Positions 39,889 to 51,103 of a stretch of 64,000 nucleotides of DNA are shown in pieces (the first letter of the stretch is position 1; the number at the start of each line of letters is the position of its first letter). Made by a program: the position numbers and the translations under genes. The stretch spans positions 7,440,001-7,504,000 of the forward strand of contig OZ176050.1 in NCBI GenBank assembly GCA_964247055.1. The letters run 5' to 3'. The notes under the pieces were generated by a model, which worked only from the letters and a program-made list of their open reading frames with translations, did not search any database and was not told the DNA's origin. This stretch comes from Paragordius varius. Lineage: Eukaryota; Nematomorpha.

Positions 39889-41945
39889 CACTGTGCGCAA
39901 AAAAGGGAAGTAAAAAAATAAACAAACATGATTTTTATTAAGAATAATAAAAAATCCCTTGGAAAAGGAGACCCCAAAAATTTTGGGGCAAAAATGCGCC
40001 CCAAAATGGAAATATTCCATTTTTTCATTTTTGACTAGAAATAGATTTTTGTCCATATTTTTAAAACTTATTGAGCAAACATGATAAAACTTTTATATAT
40101 TATATCCTAATATATTCTTAAGAAAAATACATAAAATTATTTTAAAGTATCATAATTTTTTTATTATACAAATATAGAAATTCGTAAATTTTATGACATT
40201 GTCAAAATATATTATAAAAAAATTATTTGTAAGAACTCCATATTGTTATTATTATTTAAGTTTATGACTTATATATAACATACCAAAGAGTTGGTATATA
40301 TAATAAAGGCTATGTATCCTTTTAAGTCCCCCAAAAAATTTGTATTTGTTAAAAAATTTTCGCGATTTTTGTTGCATATTCCTCACATGCTTCTCACTGT
40401 TTCATAAATACAGTATCAGTATCAGTAATCCGCAATTTTCAAATGCGAATACTGAAAAAACCAATAAAACTTTAAGATTATGAAATTCCCTTTACTTTGG
40501 ATAAAAGTATATATATATTATTTAATAACATAGTTAATAAATTCAATTGCAAATTGAATAAAACCTTTTCTGCTATATATGTGGAAGGTATCATCGCCCT
40601 ACAAATATGATTAAAATAACTGAACAAATAATTACCTATTACAACATGTATTTTGCTGGGAAATTAGTTCATTACAAGGAAATATGAGGCCACAGCAAGG
40701 TAATTATACTAATTCCGGTGGAGGGCTACAGACCAGGATGGAGAACGGTTCCATCAAACGCTCAAACATATAGAAAAAAACTATACTAGTTCCAATAGTT
40801 GGTGAATACTATTGGAATCACTTTATGTCTGACTAATATATTCATTATGTATAAATAAATTTAAATTCTTATTTGTATTTTAAGTGTTGTTGTTGGGTTA
40901 GACTTGAAGAGATGTTGCAGGAGCAATTTTTGCAAACGAAGTTTGTATTTGACAATATCTTGATAAGACCGGAACATTTTAATTTTAAAATTTTGTAGAA
41001 ACCCAATTAAATATTCTTATTGTAAAAGAATGCTAAAAATTCTATCGAATAAAAACAAATCCATTTATTATCAGTTTTTCAATATATATAATTGTAATAA
41101 TTGTTAGATTTATAATTTGGCAATAGAGTTTCTGGAAGTAGATTATTTACAAATGTCAGAATTTTGGTGCAAGGAAATTTCTATTTTGTAACTAAAATTA
41201 TATGAAGAAAATATACATGAATACAAATAGAATTTTACTTAAAAAGCTTATAGTGTATATAGCAAAAAAAGCTATTTATATTTCCGATGCTGCTTTCTGT
41301 ATATCAAGAGGTCTTTAATTACATTTATTATCTATAGATTAAATAGTATAACATTTATCCAAAGTAATGTAATGGGAATTTCATATTCTTGAAGTTTTAT
41401 TGGTTTTTTCAGTATTCGCATTTGAAAATTGCGGATTACTGATACTGTATTTATGAAACAGTGAGAAACATGTGAGGAAAATGCAACAAAAATCGCGAAA
41501 ATTTTTCAAAAAATACAAATTTTTTGAGGGACTTAAAAAGATACATAGCCTTTATTATATATACCAACTCTTTGGTATGTTTTATATAAGTCATAAACTT
41601 AAATAAAAACAATATGGAGTTCTTACAAATAATTTTTTTATAATATATTTCGACAATGTCATAAAATTTACGAATTTCTATTTTTGTAGAATAAAAAAAA
41701 TTATTGAAACTTTAAAATAATTTTATTTATTTTTCTTAATAATATATTGGCTTAAAATTTTTTTCATGTTTGCTCAATAAGTTTTAAAAATATGAAAAGT
41801 CTATTTCTAGTCAAAAATGAAAAAATGAAATATTTCCATTTTGGGGCGCATTTTTGCCCCAAAATTTTAAGGGTCTTCTTTTCCAAGGGATTTCTTATTA
41901 TTCTAGATAAAAATCATGTTTGTTTAATTTTTTGTGCGCACTGTG
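39889..41945. mobile_element. 2-kb element with terminal inverted repeats of about 600 bp
   Basis: The left end begins CACTGTGCGCAAAAAAGGG. The right end, reverse-complemented, begins CACAGTGCGCACAAAAAATT. The arms (about 39889-40513 and 41345-41945) correspond over nearly their whole length, including GCGCCCCAAAATGGAAATAT and GTATTCGCATTTGAAAATTG with their complements. The central 830 bp has no open frame. The terminus and flanking TA-rich sequence suggest a Tc1/mariner-related non-autonomous foldback. Family placement is tentative. Confidence 0.8.
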
Positions 41946-42036
41946 TATTATAAAAATATATAATAATAATTTTTAATAAGATCTGAAAGTAACAAAATTT
42001 TTTAAATTTTTTAACGAGATAAGTATTTTTCTAGAT

Positions 42037-42293
42037 AGGGGTGGCCAACGTGCGGCCTCTGAAACATTATGTGCGGCCCGAAAAAATTCGGAAATATACC
42101 ATAAAATCTTAGAAATATCGATATTTAAAAAATTTTCTGCATAAAACTCGAAAAAATTGTTATATTGTGGTTGCATTTATATTGCCTTATGCTTGAAATT
42201 TAATAAAATATTTATTATTTGCCATATATATTTCATGCGGTCCGCCGGATTTGTTAAAATAATGTGGCTCGCAAAGCTATTTGTGTTTGCCAG
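42037..42293. mobile_element. hAT-like MITE, right end decayed
   Basis: Starts AGGGGTGGCCAACGTGCGGCC. Near the right end GGCTCGCAAAGCTATTTGTG corresponds to the other end of the family (compare CTACAAAGCTATTTGTGTTG at 59.9 kb), but the terminal CCCC is missing. No coding capacity. Confidence 0.6.
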
Positions 42294-42959
42294 GATATTA
42301 AATGCATTAACATTTAAAAAAATCACCTTTATTCTTTAACACTTAATTACCTTTTGGGGTGGTTTTATACCTTATGACCATTTTGTATTTCAATATCTTA
42401 AATATTTAAGATATTGGGTTTAACTTAAAAATGCATTATTTCTTTTAGGCGCATTTTTAAATGAATTTTTTTAATGTAAAATTGTAAAATCGACTTATTT
42501 CACCGCCATTTTTATTTTTTAAAATTTTAATATAACAGGCAAATAAGTTGTGGCTCAAAATGTAAATTAACATTGAAAAGTTTTTAAATAACATTTATGG
42601 AGTAAAATTTTTATAATTTTCAAATCAGGTTTGTTTTAATCGGCTTTGGGACCTATTCGAATTTCAGATTCTAGAGGTAAAAAATAAAAATACAATCAAA
42701 ACAACTTTTAAAACAGTTTTAATTAAAAATTTAAGCACAAACTCCCCGAATTTGATTTTAAATAATAATATTGCTTCGTCGTTACCTAAACAGGTATTTT
42801 TAATTGCAACTTTGTTAATCAATTTTTGTCATTCAGAATTTTAATTATTAATAGGTATTCGAAATTTATCAATCATATTATTAAAAGCAAACGCCAAAAA
42901 ATGACTAATGATTAGCTTAAAATAAATGAATACTTTATAATAAATTGTACTAAAAAAAT

Positions 42960-43068
42960 ATTGCGTTTGGATGAAAAAATGTTGTGTTTGCTTGAAAAAT
43001 GTTTCGTTTGATTAAAAACATGTTGCGATTGATTAAAAAATGTTGCTTTTGACTGAAAATGGTATATA
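42960..43068. repeat. Short tandem repeat, about 22 bp, five copies
   Basis: Five successive variants of TGTTGCGTTTGATTGAAAAA lie head to tail. The copies differ at a few positions. Any open frame across them is repetitive and not a likely gene. Confidence 0.8.
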
Positions 43069-43279
43069 GCACTATCGAAAATAATATCTTTTTCTGATTT
43101 ATACACATTCTTAAATATAACCCTTCTGAAAATGTATTAAACTTTTTAACATTTTCCAAGGCTTATTTTCTTGATATCCAAATAGTGTACACGGTTACAA
43201 CTGTCATACGAACCAAATCACATATTTTATTGAAGTATAAGGAAAACATTATTTATTACGACGGATGAAATTAAAAAAT

Positions 43280-44600
43280 AATAATACAGGAAATACACAT
43301 CGGGTGGAGCCTAACCAATGAGCCAATATAAAAGTTTTCACTGAATAACTTACGTTACATTAAAAATTAGTTGGAGGTGCTTGCGGAAATAAAAATCAAT
43401 ATTTTATAGAAAACTTCATTTTCACACGGCGGTGTGTCACAGAGAAAAGCTACAAAGTTCTGCGGTGTTTTTAATAAATTACATATAGCTATTGAAACTG
43501 AATTCAACCTTTTTAAAGCTTTTTACAGATTGCTGGCCTGTTTGTTAAAAGACAATATTTTTGTTGAGAGGCTAATTAAAAAATAGGGTTCATTCATTTT
43601 CGAGGCAACAATTAGAAAAATTATTTATTAAAATGCACGTTTTTTGGAATCGTGTGTCAAAGCAAACAATTGTTCAAAAAAACCTTTTTTACATCAACGA
43701 ACTGAGGGGCTAATTCAAAAAAGGTCAAGGTCACCATACCACAATCATAAATTATTTTATTACTGTATAGGCCTCTACGTTTACCAAAGGGTGATTTAAA
43801 ATCAATTTGTTATAGAAATCCATTTTTACACAGGCGGGTCTGGAGTGAGTGGCAAAGTTAAAAAATAACTTAGTCATTCTCGGAGTTATCGCAAAATAAT
43901 TAAAAAACACTATTGAATTTGCATGGGTCTACACGTTTTCCAAAAAAAATGATTCAGTATCAATATTTTTTAAAGCCCCTACTTTCAAACAAAGTAATTG
44001 AGAGGTTAAATTAATAAAAGGATTTAGTCACTTACGGTCCAATTGCAAAACAAGGAAAAAAGTATACCATTGAGTTTGCTAAGGTCTACACGTTTACCAA
44101 AAAATTGATTCAACGTTAAAATTATTTTAAAGCTCCTATTTTCTTACTAAGCGGTTCTAAATTGAGGTTCTATGTCAAAAATAGGGCTAGTCACCCTCGG
44201 CGCAATTGTAAAACAATTAAAAAAGCGCAATATAAAACTGACTGTGCCCCAAGTTTTTCGGATTAATGTTTTAAAATTTTTTTTAAGGCTGGGCGAAACT
44301 GAAGGGCTAATTCAACAAATGGGCTTAGGTACCTTCAGCGCATTTGAAAAACACTATACAAAGTATAAGTGAATCGGCCATCACGTTTTCTGGAAACGTC
44401 GTTCCAACTCAAAATTTTAATTACTTCATATTTTTTGAAAAACCCGATTTTTAACATTGAATGGGGCAAAACTGATGACCTAATTCAAAAAAACTTAGTC
44501 ACTTTGGATTTATAAATGATTAAATAAATTATTTAAATGGAGATAGGGTTATCCGTTTTTCCCAATCATTTCTTAAAGCTCACACCTCTTATTATTCATA
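43280..44600. repeat. Satellite-like array, period about 155-160 bp
   Basis: The landmark GGTCTACACGTTTTCCAAA recurs near 43775, 43929, 44086, 44247, 44381 and 44551, mostly 154-161 bp apart. A second landmark, TAGTCACCCTCGGCGCAATT, recurs between them. It is the reverse-complement orientation of the array at 38.3-39.85 kb. The open frame at 44172-44372 lies in the repeat and is not a gene. Confidence 0.7.
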
Positions 44601-44987
44601 TATGGATTTTGGCTTAATTATATAATTAGGTAAAAATCATGAATTCAATTTAAAACCGTCTCTTTAATAGTTTTTGAATATTATAAAATATGGTCTGAAG
44701 TTATTAAATACCACAATTCTAATCGAAAATTTAAGATATAATTTGGTAAAAATTAGGATTTCATGGTAAAAATAATTTTAATAAACATTATAAAAAATAT
44801 GTAAAGAAGATTGTCGGTAAAAATAAGTTTTATTTTGATTTTAATAAATGTATTTTTTGTTGTCAAAATAAAGGACAGTTTTCCCCGTTGAAATATATAA
44901 GAGTGAGATAGAATCATTATATAAAATTTATATCATTTATTTAATTAAAGTAGTGTTATAAGTAAAGCATAAATTGATACATCGTTA

Positions 44988-45542
44988 TCAGGAAACATCT
45001 AAAATATAAATTAAAATCGTACAACTAAAGGAAATATCACGGTGTTTTCGATGCAGATAATCATGGTTAAACTTTACAAAAGATTCATATTGTTCTAAAA
45101 TTATGTTTATCAAATACCAGTTAGTTTATTTTGTAAAACATTTTCATAATCTTCTTTAATTTTTTCTTCGCGATCCTTTAATAATTTCTCACAAATAAAT
45201 TTGACATCTGAAAAAGTAAAAATGGGTTTTTCAATAAAATGCCTAAAATAGTACTATATAATACTTTTGAAATGTAAAAGCTTTATTCTTTTCTTCATCA
45301 GGTTGAATTTTTTTTAAAAACTTTCCATAAGAAAGAATAGATTTTTCAATGTCATCTAAATATTAATAACAGTGTATACCAGAGTCAAATTTAAAGGAGA
45401 AAATATCATTTGGCAGAGTAAAAGTAGTTGAAGATTTATTTGAAGTGGGACTACAACGAACTCTTTTAGTATGAGCAGATGAAGATGGTGACGAAGGCAA
45501 TTGATCTATTTCTAACGTCCTTTTTATGGCCAAACAAGCCAT
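44988..45542 (-). CDS. AKIRIN: Akirin
   Basis: Small nuclear cofactor that links transcription factors such as NF-kB/Relish and Twist to chromatin remodellers. Five exons: 45380-45542, 45265-45355, 45118-45242, 45023-45094 and 44988-44998, giving 153 residues. All four introns are ultrashort (24, 22, 23 and 24 nt), and removing them restores the family end to end. The protein has MACLAIKRTLEIDQLPSSP, a KRVRC basic stretch (likely nuclear localisation), KPIFTFSDVKFICEKLLKDR, EEKIKEDYENVLQNKLTEQY, ESFVKFNHDYLHRKH and the closing SYVS. Vertebrate and insect Akirins have the same start MAC.A.LKRTL and the same final SYVS. The last coding exon is only 11 nt. Slightly shorter than vertebrate forms (just under 190-205). 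No single open frame reveals it. Confidence 0.95.
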
Positions 45543-45618
45543 TATTATGTATTTTTTTTAAATCCACTCATATAAACATAAGTTTTAATACTCGGATTGC
45601 ATAGTATACATTTATAGC

Positions 45619-45879
45619 ATACCATTTAAAGTTGATTTTCACTCTTGGATTAGAATTCGCCCTCGAATATATATGTAAATCATCCTGAAATAAATTATGT
45701 GTTTTTAGAATTAAAAATTACTTATATCTATATTTTTAACAAATGAACCTTTGTCTAAAATAAATATGATACTGAAAATATATTAAACTATGTCATTAGA
45801 GTATATTTCATAGCCATGATGAGTTATAATAGCCCGAGAACTCTTAAATTAAGGGTGAATCTGAATTTTAAACGATATT
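45619..45879. mobile_element. Foldback MITE just upstream of Akirin
   Basis: Degenerate member of the family at 54.85 and 56.63 kb. It starts ATACCATTTAAAGTTGATTT, contains CATCCTGAAATAAATTATGT and TGATGAGTTATAATAGCC, and ends GGGTGAATCTGAATTTTAAAC. It lies about 75 bp upstream of the Akirin start codon, so it may be part of that promoter. Confidence 0.65.
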
Positions 45880-46395
45880 ATCTTCATATATAATTTTCAA
45901 TATAAATCAACATTGAGTAATTTTAAGTATGTGATACTAATTGGCACAGTTAAGAATGAGGCCTCTTTAACACTTCCTTACATTTTCACTTTTTTGCTTT
46001 AACTTTCGGGGTGGTTTATCCCAGCAATTTTGTAGATGAAATGTTATGAAATATATTTGAGTTAAAATTTAAATTTACATTGTTCTCATTTATGATATGA
46101 AATCTTATAGTTTTTAGATTTTAATTCTAGAATCTATAATGCAGCTAAACAAAGTTGAACGAACAGTTTTTATTAAAATAAATAAATATCTAGTTTTACA
46201 GATGAAATGTATCCTAGAAGCTTTTTAAAGATAGTTTTACATTTAATATGCATAATAAACATTTATTTGCCCTTTGCAATAACGACTTTGAAAAAAGTTA
46301 GATAATGGTGGCAAAACAGTTAGAAATGAGGCGTTTCGATAATTTTAAATTCTTTTAAAAAACTTTTTATAATGCGCATATTTTCAATTCCTTTA

Positions 46396-47628
46396 TTAAC
46401 ACTTCAATTCAAATTGGGGTATCCAAATACCCTAGGCTAATTTTGAGTTAGGATTTTAAAAAACTACTGAGGAAACGGTCCCAATAAATTTATGATGCTT
46501 CTATTCTATAATAATATAAATTTGCCAAAATATATAAATAAAATTTTGTTTTGAAACAAAGTTCCATATCAAACTACTTCGACGCCATTGATAGAAATAG
46601 AAAAAGCGTTTTATTCTGTATTATTTATTTTACCATGCACACATGTCACGACTAAATTTTTACCATTCGGTAAAAAAGTTATATCAAGTATTTTTGAATA
46701 TTTTTTTTAAATATTTAGGTTTATTAATGTTATGTAAGTGCAAAATTTTGCCACGGTTTTGATTACTTCCAATTTTTAAAATAACTTAATTTTAAACAGG
46801 CCTAAGGCATTTTACTACCCCAATTCGAATCGAAGGATTAAAATAAATGATTTGTATCTGTTAACACTTCGATTCAAATTGGAGTATCTAACTACCCCAG
46901 ACTAAATTTAAATTAATATTTTCAAAAATAATACTGAAGGAAACGGTCCCAATTAAAATTTATGCTTCTCTCCTGATAAAAATTATATAAATATGCTAAA
47001 ATATCTTGATAAAATTTTGTTTTGAAAAAAAAGTTCCATCTCAAACTACATCGACGCCATTTTTGTTTTACAAAATTTTTGCAAAATATCGTCCTCATTT
47101 AATTTTAAGGGTAAAACTAAAGCTAATTTTTTATATAATTTACATCTAACAATGATAGAAATAGAAAAAGCGGTTTATTTTGTATTATTTTTTAATTTTA
47201 CAATTTGACACATGTCACGTTGACGAAATTTTTACCTTTTGGTTTTAGCATAAAATAGGTAATATCAAGTTATTTTGACTAAAATTTTTTATATACTTCG
47301 GTTTATTAATGTTATGTATGTGCAAAATTTTTCCATGGTTTCGAATACTTACATACTTTTTAAAGTATTTGATTTTAAACAGGCTTGGGGTATCTAACTA
47401 CCCCAATTTGAATCGAAGGACTAAAATGAGTGTGATGTATCCAAGTGTTAAAGGAGTGTAAAATAAATAATATCAAGTATTTTACGATGTTTTTATTTCT
47501 TATGAATTTTTGCCATGGTTTCTATTCCTTTCATGTTTTGAAGTATTAATTTTAAACGGAGTGGCGTACACAACTACCCATTTAACGGAGGACTAAAATG
47601 AATGTGTTCTATTTGTATCCAAGTGTTA
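46396..47628 (+). mobile_element. Tandem copies of the TTAA-ended element upstream of p62
   Basis: One copy runs 46396-46864 with internal loss. An apparently full-length copy runs 46861-47451, from TTAACACTTCGATTCAAATT to TCCAAGTGTTAA. A 3' piece runs about 47488-47628 with the same ending. Same family as 32.97-36.47 kb. The last copy ends about 50 bp before the p62 start codon. Confidence 0.8.
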
Positions 47629-47680
47629 ATGACATATAAACATACCTCGTGTAATATTAAATCATATAGATTATTGTCCA

Positions 47681-50019
47681 ATGCATCATTTCAAGATTAT
47701 TATAAATGAAAATCATGACAATATCCGTCGATTATCTCTAGACGAACTGTCATACAATGCACTTAAACGTAAACTTGAGACTACATATCCAAATTTATAT
47801 ATTTCCAAAATATGCTACAAAGGTTAAATATAATTTTATTGTTAGATGATGAGCAGGATTTAATTTCCATTTTAAGTGATGACGATTTGCAGATAGCATT
47901 TGATATTTCAAATACAAATGCTCTAAAATTATTTTTAGAAACTAGAGACAATGTTAAAAGTGAAGCTGAGAAAAAATTGTTTCACCCTAGGATTATTTGT
48001 GATGGATGCGATTCACCAATATATGGTGTAAGATACAAATGTTCGAATTGCAATGATTTTGACTTATGTTCTGATTGTGAATCTAAGTCAGATATTCACC
48101 AAACTGATCATATATTTTTAAAAATAAAGAAACCTCTTGTACCTGGAACAATATTTCGTCAAATCCAAGTAAATACATATATTAAATTTAAGCCGAAGAA
48201 TACACAGTTTAGTGATAAGGAGCCGGTTAACAATCGCTACAATCAGTGAGCTTTTTATAATAATTTTATAGAAATTATGGGGGTCTTAATTTTGGAACCA
48301 ATTATTCATCTGCAAATACTTTTGATTCCTTGAATTTTGGACCGGGAGGATTTTGGTTTTCCTTTTTGAGAAATATTGGTCAAAGCTTTTCCACCCTTTT
48401 TGATCCTTTGGGTATATTTAATGATTTTATAATGGTAAATGAAGGATTGATTATGTTTTGTAATAACGTTCTTAAATCCCTAATATGATGATAAACGAAA
48501 ATTAAATAGAAATTAAATTGAAAAATATATTTATAAACTGAAATTATAAATAATATGTGAAATTGTTTGGTCAATAGTAATTGTAGACTAGTTTTGTGCT
48601 TGTTAGCACTCATCAGTACGCCCATATATGCTTTACGTTATTTAAGGACAATTATATAATTAAGCAGTGGCGAGGTATTTTTACCCCTCTTTGTCATTTT
48701 TTTATATACATTGTTACACAACTCCAAGCTAATTTATGTTTTGACACTATTTTTTATTTTATTATTTATTTGATGTGTTCAAAATAGGAGGATTTGATTA
48801 TGGTACAGGTGTATATTCTCCAAGCCATCACAATAATCAAACTGTTGATCAACCTATCCATAACCCTTTTTCATATACACCATCTCCTGGAACTAATGTT
48901 ACAAATGGTTATCACAATTGTTCGCAAAGTAACACAACAAATAGCAATAAAAGTTACAATGGAATAAAATGTAGTACTTTGGAATCTTTTGTTAGCATGC
49001 CGCTTACAACATCTATCTCTCCTATGATTACAACATGTTCAACAAAAATGACAAAAAGTGTTGGCAATAGCTGTGATTTAAATGGCCATATCTCCACGTC
49101 AGAAGAGGCAACCATACTAGATAATATAGTTGTTCCTGGTAAGACAGTTTTGACAAACACCACAACCACTTCTCTCATACTTCCCAAGGATGAGATTGAT
49201 TTTGATTTAAAAAATCTTGAAAATAATATACAAGAGAATTCGGAATACATGGACATTAAATCAGCTAGCCTTACTTCTCCGTCAAGCGTGTCTGAAATTG
49301 AAAATGATGAAGAAAGCACGACGAATGAAAAAGTATTGTCCTTTTCTGATAGCGGATCTGATTTCGAAAATAGCATAGAAATTCTGGTAAGTGACCCCTT
49401 GGAGGAATCAAAGAAAAGGGTTGTTGAAGATCTGGTAGATTTACCGTCTGAATGGCTTGTCGTACAAGATGAAGACATTTTAGAGGGTACTTTTTATAGA
49501 TTTGTTTCTTAATATTCTTTGTCGTTCCTGTTTCCAATTTGTGACGAATAGAGTTTTTTAGCTCATAATGTATACTTGGTATCTTTTTGCTGAGGTATTT
49601 ATGACTAAAATTTAACATTAATTTATCTGTTTAATTCTGTTTCCACAAATATTCATAGAGACGATTACATATCAAAATAGTTATTATTAATTACATTTAT
49701 TTATTATAAAATATCAGAGAAAGACAAGGACGATACAAAATCTGATTTGGTAGAGTTTGTTGTTGCCAGTATTTTTCCCCCTATTCAAGAAATTAAGAGT
49801 ATAAATAAAGGTAAATCGATTACAAAAGATGGACACGAAAGCATAGATTTTGATAATAATAAGGATTTTGAAACACCTGAACAAAAAGTCAAGTTAAATG
49901 AAGCGCTTGATCGATTACAGAAAATGGGATACGTTAATGAGGGAGAATGGTTAACCATTTTATTGCGTATGAAACAGTATGATGTGGCAAAAGTGTTGGA
50001 CATTATACATCCATATTAA
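47681..50019 (+). CDS. SQSTM1: p62/sequestosome-1 (Ref(2)P) selective-autophagy receptor
   Basis: Cytosolic receptor that gathers ubiquitinated cargo and binds Atg8 proteins. Exons: 47681-47822, 47846-48168, 48193-48245, 48272-48411, 48788-49486 and 49718-50019 (552 residues). Residues 1-80 are a PB1 domain ending in the acidic motif YKDDEQDLISILSDDDL, which is assembled across a 23-nt intron. Residues 99-136 are a ZZ zinc finger (CDGC, CSNC, CSDC, HQTDH). SEWLVVQDED around Trp442 fits a LIR (W-x-x-V) in acidic context. The last 46 residues are a UBA domain with MGYVNEGEWL, close to the MGFSDEGGWL of vertebrate p62. Introns 1-3 are 23, 24 and 26 nt and later ones 376 and 231 nt. The 24-nt intron is in phase without a stop and could be retained. 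I see no Keap1-binding motif. Confidence 0.97.
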
Positions 50020-51103
50020 ACAACTTGTTTTTTTCTTTTACACATTGATTTTTATTATACTATTGTAGTCATTTTTGTAATTATTTAATCGTATTGTGCA
50101 TATTTCTTTCTTCAAAAAAATGTAGTATTTTACATACAAATCTAGTGTTTACCTTAATGTATCTCATATTATTTATTTTTAATTATAGAGTAGAAATTTG
50201 TTTATAAAAACAATAGTTAAAATCTAATATATAAATATCATAAAATATTTTAAACATAATCTATTATTATGATCAATGTTTCATCATTACACGTATATAT
50301 TTTAATATTTTAGAGATTTTTATTGCAGTGTTTTACGCATAAAATTGTATTTTTACACCCGCCCTTTTTTATTATGTCAAAGTTTATTTAAAAAAAATAA
50401 ATTATTTACACTTAGATATGAATGTTTGTTTGCATTACTAGAGTTTGGACCAAAAAAATCATTTTTGTCGTACTATATATATTTCGTTTTATTTTAGTAA
50501 AACTGACATGCGAGTTAAATATTGAGAAATAATGTTTGTTTTATGATTAAACCAGGCAAAAAATTAATTGATAAATATTTATTTTAAGCCGTAACGAAAT
50601 TGTTAAAATTCCCACCCATTAATAAATTTACGTGAATAATCAAAAAGCCAATAGACAAAATAAATGCACTTTGTCAAATAAGGTAAGAATTAATATTCAA
50701 TGGTTCTGGCATGGAATAGGTAAGCAACGCTAAAAAAACCTTTTAAGATGTTTACTATATAAAATTTAAAAAGTCCATATATAAAAACACGATATATTGC
50801 TAAAAACTAAATTTATTTCGTTAAATGGTGAATTTTTTGAGCAAAAATAAACATATATGCTATCATTGTATTGCCAATATAAGGAAGATAAACGGGGAGA
50901 AAAATATAGCAAAATTATGCACACAATAAAAATATATATAAAACTTTTTTTGTGAAAAAGTATAACAAAAGTATATATTGGCACCAATTATTAGTTAATA
51001 CGAAAAAAGATAATTTTATACAAATTTATCATAAAAAGAAAAGGAGACTTATTTGTTTGGAAATATATCATTATAATTGTTTTAATTTTTTTCGTAAAAT
51101 TTT
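50020..51103. other. Convergent spacer between p62 and the RRM-MYND gene
   Basis: Both genes end here on opposite strands. AATAAA at about 50397-50402 may serve p62. Otherwise plain AT-rich sequence with no repeat or coding segment that I can support. Confidence 0.5.

Noticed and set aside
44172-44372. Plus-strand 66-codon frame in the satellite region
   Set aside because: Lies within the repeat unit, has no conserved homologue I recognise, and is not maintained in neighbouring units.
48954-49478. Minus-strand frame opposite p62 exon 5
   Set aside because: Shadow of the plus-strand p62 linker; Ser-rich only because of complementary codons.
49853-49900. A possible 18-nt GT-AG intron in the last p62 exon region (around 49811-49828)
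   Set aside because: The segment is in frame, has no stop, is not as A/T-pure as the real ultrashort introns, and the protein reads smoothly through it.
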